A DNA stretch of 64,000 nucleotides, taken from assembly GCA_021324395.1 (NCBI GenBank), contig JAJPJG010000018.1:1-64000 (forward strand), written 5' to 3'. Shown here piece after piece: positions 54,748-62,772 of this stretch. The translations under genes were made by a program, and so were the position numbers. Source of the stretch: Spartobacteria bacterium (GTDB taxonomy: Bacteria > Verrucomicrobiota > Verrucomicrobiia > Chthoniobacterales > Chthoniobacteraceae). Position 1 is the stretch's first letter. Each line of letters starts with the position of its first letter. The notes under the pieces were generated by a model that made no database searches, had not been told where the DNA came from, and was given only the letters and a program-made list of their open reading frames with translations.

Positions 54748-57252
54748 TCACCCCAGCCCGAGGCGGCGCAATGCGAGTGTGGGATCGGCTTTGAGCGCGG
54801 CGAATGGCGGACGCACACGGCCGCAACGGACGAGCAGGTGCTTGAGTTCACGCGTGGTTACAGCGATGGAAAATTTCGTGGTAACGACTTCACGCGCTTT
54901 TTTGCCGAGGCGCAATGCTAGTTCGCGGTCGCTCAACAACGTGTGTAACGCGTCGGCAAAGGCGGCGACGTCGTTTTCTTTAACGAGCATGCCGGTTTCA
55001 TTTTCCAAAACCATTTCCGGCACGCCTGCCAAGCGCATTGAAACGACGGGCAGGCCGCATGCCATGGCTTCCATGATTACGGTCGGTAAATTATCCATTC
55101 CCCCGTCTTTCTCGCGCGCACAGGCCAACGCGAATACGCGCGCACCACGCAGAAAGCGCATCACCTCGTCCTCGCTGCGCGCGCCTTCGAGCGCGACGAC
55201 TTGATCGAGTTCGAGTCGTGCGATTTGGTCAACGAGCGACTGCTCAAGCGGGCCGTCTCCGATAATTCGGCAGTAATAAGAATCGCCGCGTTCGCGCAAC
55301 CCCGCACACGCATCGACCAGCATCGGAAATCCTTTTTTCTCGATGAGCCGTCCGACCGATACGATTTTCGGAATACCTTCCTCGATGATGTTCGCCGGCA
55401 CGAATTTCTCGACGTGAATGCCGTTGTAAACGCGATGGATCTTGCGCGCGTGGCGCGGGAATTTTTTGCGCAGCATATCGCGCGAGTAGTTGGCGACGGT
55501 CACGACTAAGCGCGCCTCGCGAACGATATCGTCGAGTGAAACGGGAAAGTCTGTCTCGACGAAAATGTCGTTCGCGTGACCCGTGAACGAGTAGCCGATG
55601 CCCCAGAATTTTTTCAGCCAATATGCCGTGCGCGCTGCGATGCCGGCGAAATGCACATGCACGTGCCGAATGCCGCGCCGCTTGAGTTCCAACCCGAGCC
55701 AGGCCGCTTCGTAGAGGCGCGTTTTGTCGCCGCGGTCGCCCCACGTGTTAAATACCTCCCAAATCTTCGACGAGATTTTGTGCTCCGCCCGCAACGCGCG
55801 CACCTGCTTCGTCAGCTCGTCGCCTTGCGGCAAATACGTGACACTTTGCGCGAGCTCGCCCGATGCGGATGTCATCTCTTCGCCTAGCCGGATGGAAAAA
55901 ACCGCTGGAGCCATTTTCTGCCGGCGCATTTCTTCCACTTCGCGGGTGCAGAATGTTTGTGTAAATGATGGAAAACGCTCGAATAAGTAGGCGAAGGAGG
56001 ATGATTGCTGATTGCTGATTGCTGATTGCTGATTGTCCTTCGCTGCGCCGTCAGTTTGGCTCCGGTCAATTGGCAATTCGCAATCTGCTATTGGCAATTT
56101 TCCCATCGCCACCGCCTCGTCGTAATAACTCTCCAGCTTCCTGATCTGCGTCTCGTGCTCAAAATTCTCCCCAACCGCTTCGCTTGCCGCGCGACCCAAT
56201 GCAAAGAGCCGCTCGGGCGATGACGTCAGCTCGATCATCGCGTTAAAAAGCGCTTCGTCGTCGCGCTCCGGCACGAGCAATCCGGTGCGTCCGTTTTCCA
56301 CAGCCTCGGGAATGCCGCCGTGCAAAGTCGCCAGCACGGGCAGGCCCGTGGACATCGCCTCAAGCATCGAGTTTGGCACGCCTTCCTGGTTTTGATCCTC
56401 GGTGATTTCGCTCGGATGCACGAAGACGTGCGACTGGGCGTAAAGCTCACACAGTTCCGTCTGCCCGAGAAATCCGCGCAGCGTCACCGCGCCGGTGAGG
56501 CCGAGTTCCCAGATGAATTGTTCCAGCTCTTTGCGCATTGGCCCCTCGCCCGCGATGCTGAAATGCGCCTCGGGAAAACGCTTGCGGAATTGCGCGAATG
56601 CCCGAAGCGCCGTGCGCAATCCTTTTTTCGGAATCAACCGGCATGCCTGCACGAAACGCCATGCGCGATTCGCGGGAGCGGTGCGCGTTTTAAAAGGAAA
56701 ATCCTCGAGCGGAATGCCGGTGCGATTGATCCGGATTTTATCCGGCGGACAACCGAGCGCGATTAGCCGGTCGCGCAGCGAAAACGAACGCGCGAGCACC
56801 AGCGGCGTCACTTGCAGCAACTCGCGGAGTTGTGCCTCGTATTCCGGCTTGTCCGCGCGCGTCTGCACGTCCATGCCGTGGAAAGAGACGATGCACGGCT
56901 TTTCCCAGCCTTTGATGAATGGCAGCAGATGCACGCCGGTGTGACCGAAATAAATGTGCATCACGTCCGCGTCGCGCCGGCGAAAGATCTTCATCATCCC
57001 CTGGAATTCACCACGGTAATAGAGCGCCGGCAGCTTGCGCACGTGCTTGAGCCAAAAGCGCCGGATGAAATTCTTGCGCGGCTTGCGCGGCATCAGCTCG
57101 ATGTCATCAAACGGAAACCTGTCCGCATTGATCCGCTCCTTAGTCACCACAAACGTCCTGTAACGCCGCAGCCCCGTTACCTGACGGTAAATGTGCAGCA
57201 TCTCGGGTTTGAGGAAAGTCGTGCAGTAGCTCGCGACGATCGGTTTCGGCAT
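54748..57252 (-). CDS. Tandem glycosyltransferase: two complete GT4 modules fused by a repeat-encoded linker
   Basis: 834 residues. Module 1 (~1-375): ASYCTTFLKPEMLHIYRQV, FHGMDVQTRADKPEY, and the donor motif HPSEITEDQNQEGVPNSMLE. Module 2 (~420-834): SYLFERFPSFTQTF-type start (FAYLFERFPSFTQTF), VSVGRLIEKKGFPMLVDAC and the donor motif GGMDNLPTVIMEAMACGLPV. Between them, residues ~383-418 are encoded by heptanucleotide repeats (56003-56100) and read as NQQSAIS repeats. Each module has GT-B fold marks. Probably makes two successive linkages of one surface glycan. ATG at 57252 begins MPKPIVASYC. Confidence 0.9.
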   Translation of the reverse strand: MPKPIVASYCTTFLKPEMLHIYRQVTGLRRYRTFVVTKERINADRFPFDDIELMPRKPRKNFIRRFWLKHVRKLPALYYRGEFQGMMKIFRRRDADVMHIYFGHTGVHLLPFIKGWEKPCIVSFHGMDVQTRADKPEYEAQLRELLQVTPLVLARSFSLRDRLIALGCPPDKIRINRTGIPLEDFPFKTRTAPANRAWRFVQACRLIPKKGLRTALRAFAQFRKRFPEAHFSIAGEGPMRKELEQFIWELGLTGAVTLRGFLGQTELCELYAQSHVFVHPSEITEDQNQEGVPNSMLEAMSTGLPVLATLHGGIPEAVENGRTGLLVPERDDEALFNAMIELTSSPERLFALGRAASEAVGENFEHETQIRKLESYYDEAVAMGKLPIADCELPIDRSQTDGAAKDNQQSAISNQQSSSFAYLFERFPSFTQTFCTREVEEMRRQKMAPAVFSIRLGEEMTSASGELAQSVTYLPQGDELTKQVRALRAEHKISSKIWEVFNTWGDRGDKTRLYEAAWLGLELKRRGIRHVHVHFAGIAARTAYWLKKFWGIGYSFTGHANDIFVETDFPVSLDDIVREARLVVTVANYSRDMLRKKFPRHARKIHRVYNGIHVEKFVPANIIEEGIPKIVSVGRLIEKKGFPMLVDACAGLRERGDSYYCRIIGDGPLEQSLVDQIARLELDQVVALEGARSEDEVMRFLRGARVFALACAREKDGGMDNLPTVIMEAMACGLPVVSMRLAGVPEMVLENETGMLVKENDVAAFADALHTLLSDRELALRLGKKAREVVTTKFSIAVTTRELKHLLVRCGRVRPPFAALKADPTLALRRLGLG
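56003..56100. repeat. In-frame heptamer element inside the glycosyltransferase gene
   Basis: GATTGCT occurs four times in a row (56003-56030), then once more as GATTGTC. After a ~29-base spacer, CAATTGGCAATTCGCAATC and TGCTATTGGCAATTT carry the related words in inverted orientation (56067-56100). The architecture matches the intergenic elements at 260, 8664 and 35719, but here it lies in a coding frame and forms the linker. Confidence 0.75.
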
Positions 57253-57300
57253 GGGGAGGTGGACTGTGACGCAGCATGCGTCGCTTGCCAAGCAGTTCGA

Positions 57301-59106
57301 CTACGGCGTCGTCACCCGGGCGCGCCAGAACCGCATTCCGCCGGGCTGCGACGTGCCGGAGATCGTCATGTTCTGCCAAATCGCACTCGCGGTTTGCGGC
57401 GTAGCCCAAGGCGACCACGTCGTCAGGTTTGTCGAGCTTTCGAGCACCAGCGGAACACCGAGCGGCGCGAGCAGATTCACCGTCGCGTTGCCTGCGGCGG
57501 GATCGACTGATTGCAGCCGTAGCGGCGGCAACTCGAGCGCGGCAGCGAGCCACTGCGGCTCATCCCACGGACTCAGCTCGTATTGAAAAAAACCGGGCAA
57601 CCTGCGGCTCCACGCCTGCTCGTTGTGATTCGCGCCGCATTCTGGATGGAACAGCAGCTCCGTGTTTACCGCGTAGCCGAGTCGCAGATAGATATTGTAA
57701 AGGTTCATCGCATCATTCCAATACGTCGCCGAATCGCTTACCGATGCGGAATTTTCCGCCGACCCGATATCGAGATAGATCTGCAGCGGCAATTTCGGCG
57801 CGGTGGAAAGTGAGTTCGCCATATAATTTGGCGCAGCCCAGAGCGCCGGCGAAAAAATGCCGATGCGTCCGAACACGCCGCTCGATTCGCGTCCGATGTA
57901 AGCCGAGACAAGCCCGCCCATCGAAGAGCCGGCGATGATGTTGTTCTTCGGGTTCGCCGTTTGCCCCGGCTGGTTCAGCGTGCGGTAATTGTAATCGAGC
58001 GTCGGCAGCACGTTATCGCGCAGGAACTGATTGTATTTATCCGCGATGCCGCTGTAGCCCGAAACAATATCGCCCGGCGGCTCGTATTCCTTTAACCGAT
58101 CGCTGCCGTAGTCGTTGCCATTATCGACCGCCACGATGATGGCTTCGCGCATCCGGCCTTGCGATGTCTCGTAGCTCGCGATGCGATCCGCATCCCACGT
58201 TCCAAAGGTGCCTCCGGGGAAAAAGACGTTCTGTCCGTCGTGGAAATAGACGACCGGATAGCGCTTCCACGTGTTGTTGTCGTAGCCGCGCGGCAGCCAG
58301 ATGTGAATGTTGCGTCCCGGAATGCCCGTCACCGTCGAGCCCACCGCGCGATTCTCCACGCGCGGCGCGCTCACGGTGGCTGGCGGGCGATAGTTGAAAA
58401 CCTGCCCGTCCTGAACCTGCAACACATCAAGCGGCGTGCGGTAATTGAAAGGCGCGGAGAGTCCTTGATACGGCATCGGCACTGATGGCGCGGCACCTTG
58501 CGCGGTATTCGAAGGCGGCGCTGGCGCATTGTCGTATTGGCTCTGATCGTTGTGAAAAACAAACTCGATCTCGTCGCCAGGCGCAGCGATCCCGCGAATC
58601 TCCCACACCTGCTCGCCCGCAATGCGCCCCGCACCGATCGGAATCATTGCGGCATCCGTCCATGAGCTGCCGGTGGTGTTATCGCGATAAAGGATAAATA
58701 CCTTGCTCCAACTGCTCGTGTAGCGAATTCGCTTCGCCACATACGGCGGCCCGTCCGCCGTAGGCGCCGTCAGCGTCAACACGCTTGAAAGCGCCACACT
58801 CGTTCCGGAACAGTGGCCGACATTATCGCCCGGATGTTTTACAAACTGATACTGCAGCGTCGCACCGCTCTCGACAGCGATGTTGCCCCACCAGACATTG
58901 CCGCTGAACCACGCGAGCTTCACTCCCGGTGTCATCATTCCGCCCGAACTCAGGTCGCGATGAGTGCCGACAACAAACACTTCATTCCCAAAGCCGACAT
59001 CGCTCACGATGTAAACCGGCACCACTGATTTCCCCGGATGCGCCGCGCGCGCGGCAAAAGCGGTCATGCACAAAACAAACAACACCGCAAAAGGTCGGGG
59101 GAGCAT
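57301..59106 (-). CDS. Secreted esterase (esterase D/PF00756-type) with N-terminal starch-binding-like domain
   Basis: 601 residues with a signal peptide (FAVLFVLCMTAFAARA). N-terminal ~25-120 resembles CBM20-type starch-binding domains: GFGNEVFVVGTHRDLSSGG, NVWWGNIAVESGATLQYQFV. The central alpha/beta-hydrolase esterase domain contains RYPVVYFHDGQNVFFPGG and the nucleophile elbow GSSMGGLVSAYIG. C-terminal ~100 residues are another beta domain with SSTNLTTWSPWATPQ. It may deacylate polysaccharide esters outside the cell. Same strand as the tandem glycosyltransferase, 48 bases upstream. Confidence 0.82.
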   Translation of the reverse strand: MLPRPFAVLFVLCMTAFAARAAHPGKSVVPVYIVSDVGFGNEVFVVGTHRDLSSGGMMTPGVKLAWFSGNVWWGNIAVESGATLQYQFVKHPGDNVGHCSGTSVALSSVLTLTAPTADGPPYVAKRIRYTSSWSKVFILYRDNTTGSSWTDAAMIPIGAGRIAGEQVWEIRGIAAPGDEIEFVFHNDQSQYDNAPAPPSNTAQGAAPSVPMPYQGLSAPFNYRTPLDVLQVQDGQVFNYRPPATVSAPRVENRAVGSTVTGIPGRNIHIWLPRGYDNNTWKRYPVVYFHDGQNVFFPGGTFGTWDADRIASYETSQGRMREAIIVAVDNGNDYGSDRLKEYEPPGDIVSGYSGIADKYNQFLRDNVLPTLDYNYRTLNQPGQTANPKNNIIAGSSMGGLVSAYIGRESSGVFGRIGIFSPALWAAPNYMANSLSTAPKLPLQIYLDIGSAENSASVSDSATYWNDAMNLYNIYLRLGYAVNTELLFHPECGANHNEQAWSRRLPGFFQYELSPWDEPQWLAAALELPPLRLQSVDPAAGNATVNLLAPLGVPLVLESSTNLTTWSPWATPQTASAIWQNMTISGTSQPGGMRFWRARVTTP

Positions 59107-59174
59107 TCCTGCAATTCAGCGAAGAAGCAGCAAGCGTCAATGCCCGCCGCGCAAAACCGTTCAAGTTCTTCGCG

Positions 59175-60371
59175 TCAATCGTCGTTTTTTTCCATCCAGC
59201 CCAGCACCGACTCGACCTGTTCGCGCCCGGTGCGGATGAGAAAATCGGGCGTGCGGCCATAACTTTTCATCCCGAGCGTAAAATAGCCGGGTTCTGGATG
59301 GAGCAGCGTCTCGGGACTGTGACTGTTTCCGGAAAGATAATCGCTCTCGCTGTCGCCGAGCAGCGCGGCGGCGAGATTGTAAACGCTCTCCGTCGCGCAG
59401 CAGAGCCTGGTTTGCAGCTCGCGGGCGAGTTCCAGATCGGGACGAAAACCGACGGCGGCAATAATGCGGTCGACAGTGACCGTTTCGTTACTTGCAAAAT
59501 CGCATAGTGTAATCGTGACGCCATCTTCATTTTGGTGAAGCGCAAGCACTGTGCTGTCGCGGCGAAAATCGATCTTCTCCGATTCGGCGAGATCATTCAC
59601 TTCGGCGGCGAGTCGGTCGCGGATCGGAAGCGGGTCGTTTTCGATGCGACGGCACGGCGGCATCATGCCGCGCCGCGTTGCCCAGATGATTTCGGTATCA
59701 ACTGCTTCTTCGCGCAATTTCGCGAGATCGCGAATCGCGGTGGCAGCGGAATGACCGGAACCAACGACGAGCACGCGGCGATCCTCGAATATCCAGCGCT
59801 GGCGGCCAAGAATATCAGCGACACCGTAAGTGATCAGCGGCTTGCAAGCAGCCTCGCCGATTGCCGGCATTCCACCGTCACCGAGATGATTTGGCGTCGA
59901 AAATGTGCCGGTGCAATCGAACACAGCATCTGCTTCCTCCGCCCATTCGCGACCGCCGCGGCGCAATAGCAAACGAAACGGCGTTTCCCTCCGCGAGGCT
60001 TCGTCCTTTTTTTCATGCTTCAAAACATCGCAACGTCCGATGGCAACGACCTCGGCATTAGTGTGGACGATTTCCTCGCCAAGCGTGTCGGCGAGCGGCG
60101 CGAGATATTGCGCGACGAATTCCGTGCCGGTCAGAATCGCGTCGGGATCCGGCAAAGCATGTCCGCGCTTTTTTAAGCGTTCGATGCCGCGAAGCGACAC
60201 ATTCATGCCAAACGGCGAAAACATGCGCACATGCCCCCAGCGCCGCACCGCGTCCCCTGCTTCGCCGCGCTCGAAGACGCTGACCCGATGACCGTGCGCC
60301 ATGGCAGCAAGGGCCGCTTCGAGCCCGATCGGACCGGCTCCCACAATCGCGATGTGTTTGCGCAATTTCAT
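59175..60371 (-). CDS. FAD/NAD(P)-binding oxidoreductase of unknown substrate
   Basis: 398 residues. The FAD-binding Rossmann motif HIAIVGAGPIGLEAALAAMA is at the N-terminus and a second dinucleotide site VLVVGSGHSAATAIRD is near residue 190. IIAAVGFRPDLELA is the usual ATG/GFRP-type block. It resembles flavin monooxygenase-like or thioredoxin-reductase-like proteins; no neighbours help. The ATG at 60371 is chosen because it begins the Rossmann fold; the longer frame has an unconserved 111-residue extension. Confidence 0.82.
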   Translation of the reverse strand: MKLRKHIAIVGAGPIGLEAALAAMAHGHRVSVFERGEAGDAVRRWGHVRMFSPFGMNVSLRGIERLKKRGHALPDPDAILTGTEFVAQYLAPLADTLGEEIVHTNAEVVAIGRCDVLKHEKKDEASRRETPFRLLLRRGGREWAEEADAVFDCTGTFSTPNHLGDGGMPAIGEAACKPLITYGVADILGRQRWIFEDRRVLVVGSGHSAATAIRDLAKLREEAVDTEIIWATRRGMMPPCRRIENDPLPIRDRLAAEVNDLAESEKIDFRRDSTVLALHQNEDGVTITLCDFASNETVTVDRIIAAVGFRPDLELARELQTRLCCATESVYNLAAALLGDSESDYLSGNSHSPETLLHPEPGYFTLGMKSYGRTPDFLIRTGREQVESVLGWMEKNDD

Positions 60372-60532
60372 CGGCAATACCTCAGCGCAAGTAGCGGCAA
60401 TCTGATTTCGTCCAGCACAACTGGTGGAACCGTAGCGCAGAATTCGGATGAATGCACAGCGAACTTTCCGGCGGTTAGGTGCGTTTTTGCGAAAATGAGA
60501 AAGCCAGCCGCGTGCCGGAACACGAACTTTGG

Positions 60533-60561
60533 TTGACAGTAAATTATAAAAACTGTAATTG
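60533..60561 (+). promoter_or_regulatory. Candidate sigma-70 type promoter
   Basis: TTGACA at 60533-60538, a 17-base AT-rich spacer and TAATTG at 60556-60561 (weak -10). It lies 58 bases upstream of the small gene at 60619 in a region of AT-rich sequence. The match to -35 is exact; the -10 is poor. Confidence 0.35.
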
Positions 60562-60618
60562 TCACTGCGATCCGCGCAATGGCGTGTGCCGCTGCGTAGA
60601 GTTTGAAGGCAAATCACA

Positions 60619-60837
60619 ATGAACCACAAATATAGGGCAATATGCTGGCTGTGCCTGACGGTCATGACGACCGCCGGCCTGAAATACGTGCCAACGTATC
60701 TCATCGAGCAACGAAAACTCGATCAGCAAGATCGCATTCTCGATCTCAAGGAGCGCGTATATTTAAAGGCAAATGGAGTGCCGACGGTTTCCAATCCGGC
60801 GCCGGCTAATTACAAGCCAAACTCGCAGTTACTTTAA
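60619..60837 (+). CDS. Small protein with an N-terminal membrane segment
   Basis: 72 residues; ICWLCLTVMTTAGLKYVPTYL is a possible membrane helix, then a charged helical stretch (EQRKLDQQDRILDLKERVYL) with a proline-rich tail. Function unknown. A promoter-like sequence precedes it. It is convergent with the pseudopilin gene. Confidence 0.55.
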   Translation: MNHKYRAICWLCLTVMTTAGLKYVPTYLIEQRKLDQQDRILDLKERVYLKANGVPTVSNPAPANYKPNSQLL

Positions 60838-60863
60838 GCAGCCTGCGTGCCATCGTTTCACGG

Positions 60864-61256
60864 TTAACGATAAGTCGACCAAAATTCGTCATCGACGATT
60901 CCCGACAAATCCTCCGCTGTTTTCGCGGGAACTTTCGGCTGTGAATCAACGGTAAACGGTCCGTATGGATGCCCGAACGCATCCTTGCCATTCGTCCGAT
61001 ACGCGTCGGTGCTTGGATCGAGATATTTTTTCAAATCCTGAAACGTCGGATTGAAGCCCGGTTGCTTTTCTGTTTCCAAAGCATAGCGGTGTAGCGCCGC
61101 ATCGAGCGTTTTCAAGTCGTGCAGCACATGTTGCGACTGCGCTTTGCGGTGATGAATGATGAAAACGGGAATGATAACTACGATCATCAGCGCGACGATG
61201 AGCAGGATGACGATGATTTCGATGAGGGTAAAGGCGCGGCGCCGGGGAGCAGACAT
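60864..61256 (-). CDS. Type II/IV pseudopilin (prepilin-type N-terminus)
   Basis: 130 residues. The prepilin cleavage/methylation motif RRRAFTLIEIIVILLIVALM at the N-terminus is unambiguous, with Glu at +5 of the mature protein. The soluble part is short (ALETEKQPGFNPTFQDLKKY), closer to GspG-like pseudopilins. It would be processed by a prepilin peptidase (not in window). It follows the anti-sigma-like gene by ~50 bases on the same strand. Confidence 0.88.
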   Translation of the reverse strand: MSAPRRRAFTLIEIIVILLIVALMIVVIIPVFIIHHRKAQSQHVLHDLKTLDAALHRYALETEKQPGFNPTFQDLKKYLDPSTDAYRTNGKDAFGHPYGPFTVDSQPKVPAKTAEDLSGIVDDEFWSTYR

Positions 61257-61308
61257 CGCGCTTTATTCAGCAGGCTTGCACGCGGAGCGCAATGAAATTG
61301 CGCGCCAA

Positions 61309-61581
61309 TCAATCCTCCGCCGCGTGCGGATGCGGATTGAGTCCTTTTTCCTTGAGGCTGTCCCGGATTTTTTCCAGCAATCGCTGCTTGGTTTCGGGAT
61401 CCGGTGCGTGCGGGCGCAGGCTGAGGGCAAAAACCGAGTTTAACTTCCGGCATTCATTCACGAACTGCTCCGCTCGTTCGCCAAATTCGCGCCGCGCCGC
61501 GATGAACTCGTCCATCTCCTCCGCCTCAAGAGCCCCGACCACGTATAGTCGTGCTTTGTTTTCGAACTCCTCAAAATTCAT
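61309..61581 (-). CDS. Short anti-sigma-factor-like protein
   Basis: 90 residues; FEEFENKARLYVVGALEAEE is the common N-terminal pattern of anti-sigma factors that partner ECF sigma factors. No H-x3-C-x2-C zinc motif and no membrane helix are visible, so it would be a soluble, incomplete or specialised form. It overlaps the sigma factor gene by 11 bases, typical of a sigma/anti-sigma pair. Confidence 0.7.
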   Translation of the reverse strand: MNFEEFENKARLYVVGALEAEEMDEFIAARREFGERAEQFVNECRKLNSVFALSLRPHAPDPETKQRLLEKIRDSLKEKGLNPHPHAAED

Positions 61582-62164
61582 GTTCTAATCCTTTTAGGGC
61601 TTCGGCGATTTTTTTAAGTCCAAGTTCAAGGCGGGTCTTTATGGTTCCCAATGGGATATTCGTATGAGCGGCGATTTCGCGCTGACTCATGCCTTTAAAA
61701 AATGCCAGCTCGATAGCCTGCTTTTGCGGCGGCGGCAGCGAATTCATGATTTTGAAAAGCAAATGCCGCGTGTCGGAAGCCTCGATGTCGTGGTCGGAAG
61801 TGTTGTGAACCCAAGCCTCCGGCTGCTGCTCGGTCTCGTGCTGGAGCCGCTCCTCGGCGCGCGCATACGCCTGGCGTTTGCGCAACCGATCGATCGAGCG
61901 CCGGCGCGTGAGTGTGACCATCCAGCCGAGCGGCTTGCCCTTTTTCGCGGAAAAATTGTGCGCCTGGTTCCATATCTCCATGTAGATTTCCTGTAGTAAA
62001 TCGTCTGCCTCGGATTCGTTGTGAATGATCCGCATGATGAGCGCCTTCAAAATGCCGCTATAACGGTCGTATAACGCAGTGAGCGCTTGCGGCTTCCGCT
62101 TTTGAATTGCGGCCATGAGCTTTTCATCCGATGGCTCATCGGGCGATATTTCGGAAGCAGTCAT
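61571..62164 (-). CDS. ECF-family RNA polymerase sigma factor
   Basis: 197 residues. Region 2: RYSGILKALIMRIIHNESEADDLLQEIYMEIWNQA; region 4 HTH: LAFFKGMSQREIAAHTNIPLGTIKTRLELGLKK. It resembles the SigK-type ECF group. The ATG at 62164 is preferred because AAGGG lies 10 bases before; a GTG at 62230 would add 22 residues. The following gene is its probable anti-sigma, with an 11-base overlap. Confidence 0.93.
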   Translation of the reverse strand: MTASEISPDEPSDEKLMAAIQKRKPQALTALYDRYSGILKALIMRIIHNESEADDLLQEIYMEIWNQAHNFSAKKGKPLGWMVTLTRRRSIDRLRKRQAYARAEERLQHETEQQPEAWVHNTSDHDIEASDTRHLLFKIMNSLPPPQKQAIELAFFKGMSQREIAAHTNIPLGTIKTRLELGLKKIAEALKGLEHEF

Positions 62165-62242
62165 TGTAGCGCCCTTCGCTATAACCAGCGATGCCTCACC
62201 ATGTGAATCCTTTTTTGTCAGGCCCGACACAATGAGCCGCGC

Positions 62243-62653
62243 TCAGTGATGATGGAAATGGTGAAAACCCCCGGCGACGAAAACAGTTGGATACGGATAA
62301 TACGGATACGGAGCGTAATAAACGCGCCTCGCGTAATACTCCGGCGTTGCGAGCAAATAATCGATAACCTCGGGGCTTACGCCGGCGTGGCGCAGTTGCA
62401 CGACATCGCTGCTGCTGAGTCGATAAACCGGTGCAGTCGCATCGAGATAACGAATGATGAACTGCGGCGACAACCCGCGCTGCGAAAGCTCCACAATGTC
62501 ATTCAGCGACAACCAATCGCCATGCAGCATTTTGTCCTCCACCATCGCCGAGACGCCGTGACGCTGCAGCGCGACGCGATCCCGTTCGCCAATGCCAGCG
62601 CACCCGGCGCAGAATAAAACGATTGCCGGAAAAAGAAAGCGCGCCCATTTCAT
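62243..62653 (-). CDS. Small lipoprotein of unknown function
   Basis: 136 residues with a lipobox FCAGCAG at ~14-19. After cleavage the body contains LSLNDIVELSQRGLSPQFIIRYL and SSSDVVQLRHAGVSPEVIDYL, two related helical repeats. The C-terminus is Tyr/Pro then His-rich (VAGGFHHFHHH). Same strand, 12 bases upstream of the sigma gene's alternate start, so it may share its transcript. Confidence 0.8.
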   Translation of the reverse strand: MKWARFLFPAIVLFCAGCAGIGERDRVALQRHGVSAMVEDKMLHGDWLSLNDIVELSQRGLSPQFIIRYLDATAPVYRLSSSDVVQLRHAGVSPEVIDYLLATPEYYARRVYYAPYPYYPYPTVFVAGGFHHFHHH

Positions 62654-62772
62654 CCGGAAACGTTACACGCTTCGTTCCGACATTTCAAACTAACCGGCCG
62701 CGCCGGTTAACGGAAACTAATTGCACTGAAAGGTGCCTGCAATGTGCCTTTCCCTATGCTGATCCTCCCTTT

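Noticed and set aside
60372-60704. N-terminal extension of the flavoprotein
   Set aside because: The extra 111 residues show no similarity to flavoproteins; the Rossmann motif begins straight after the ATG at 60371.
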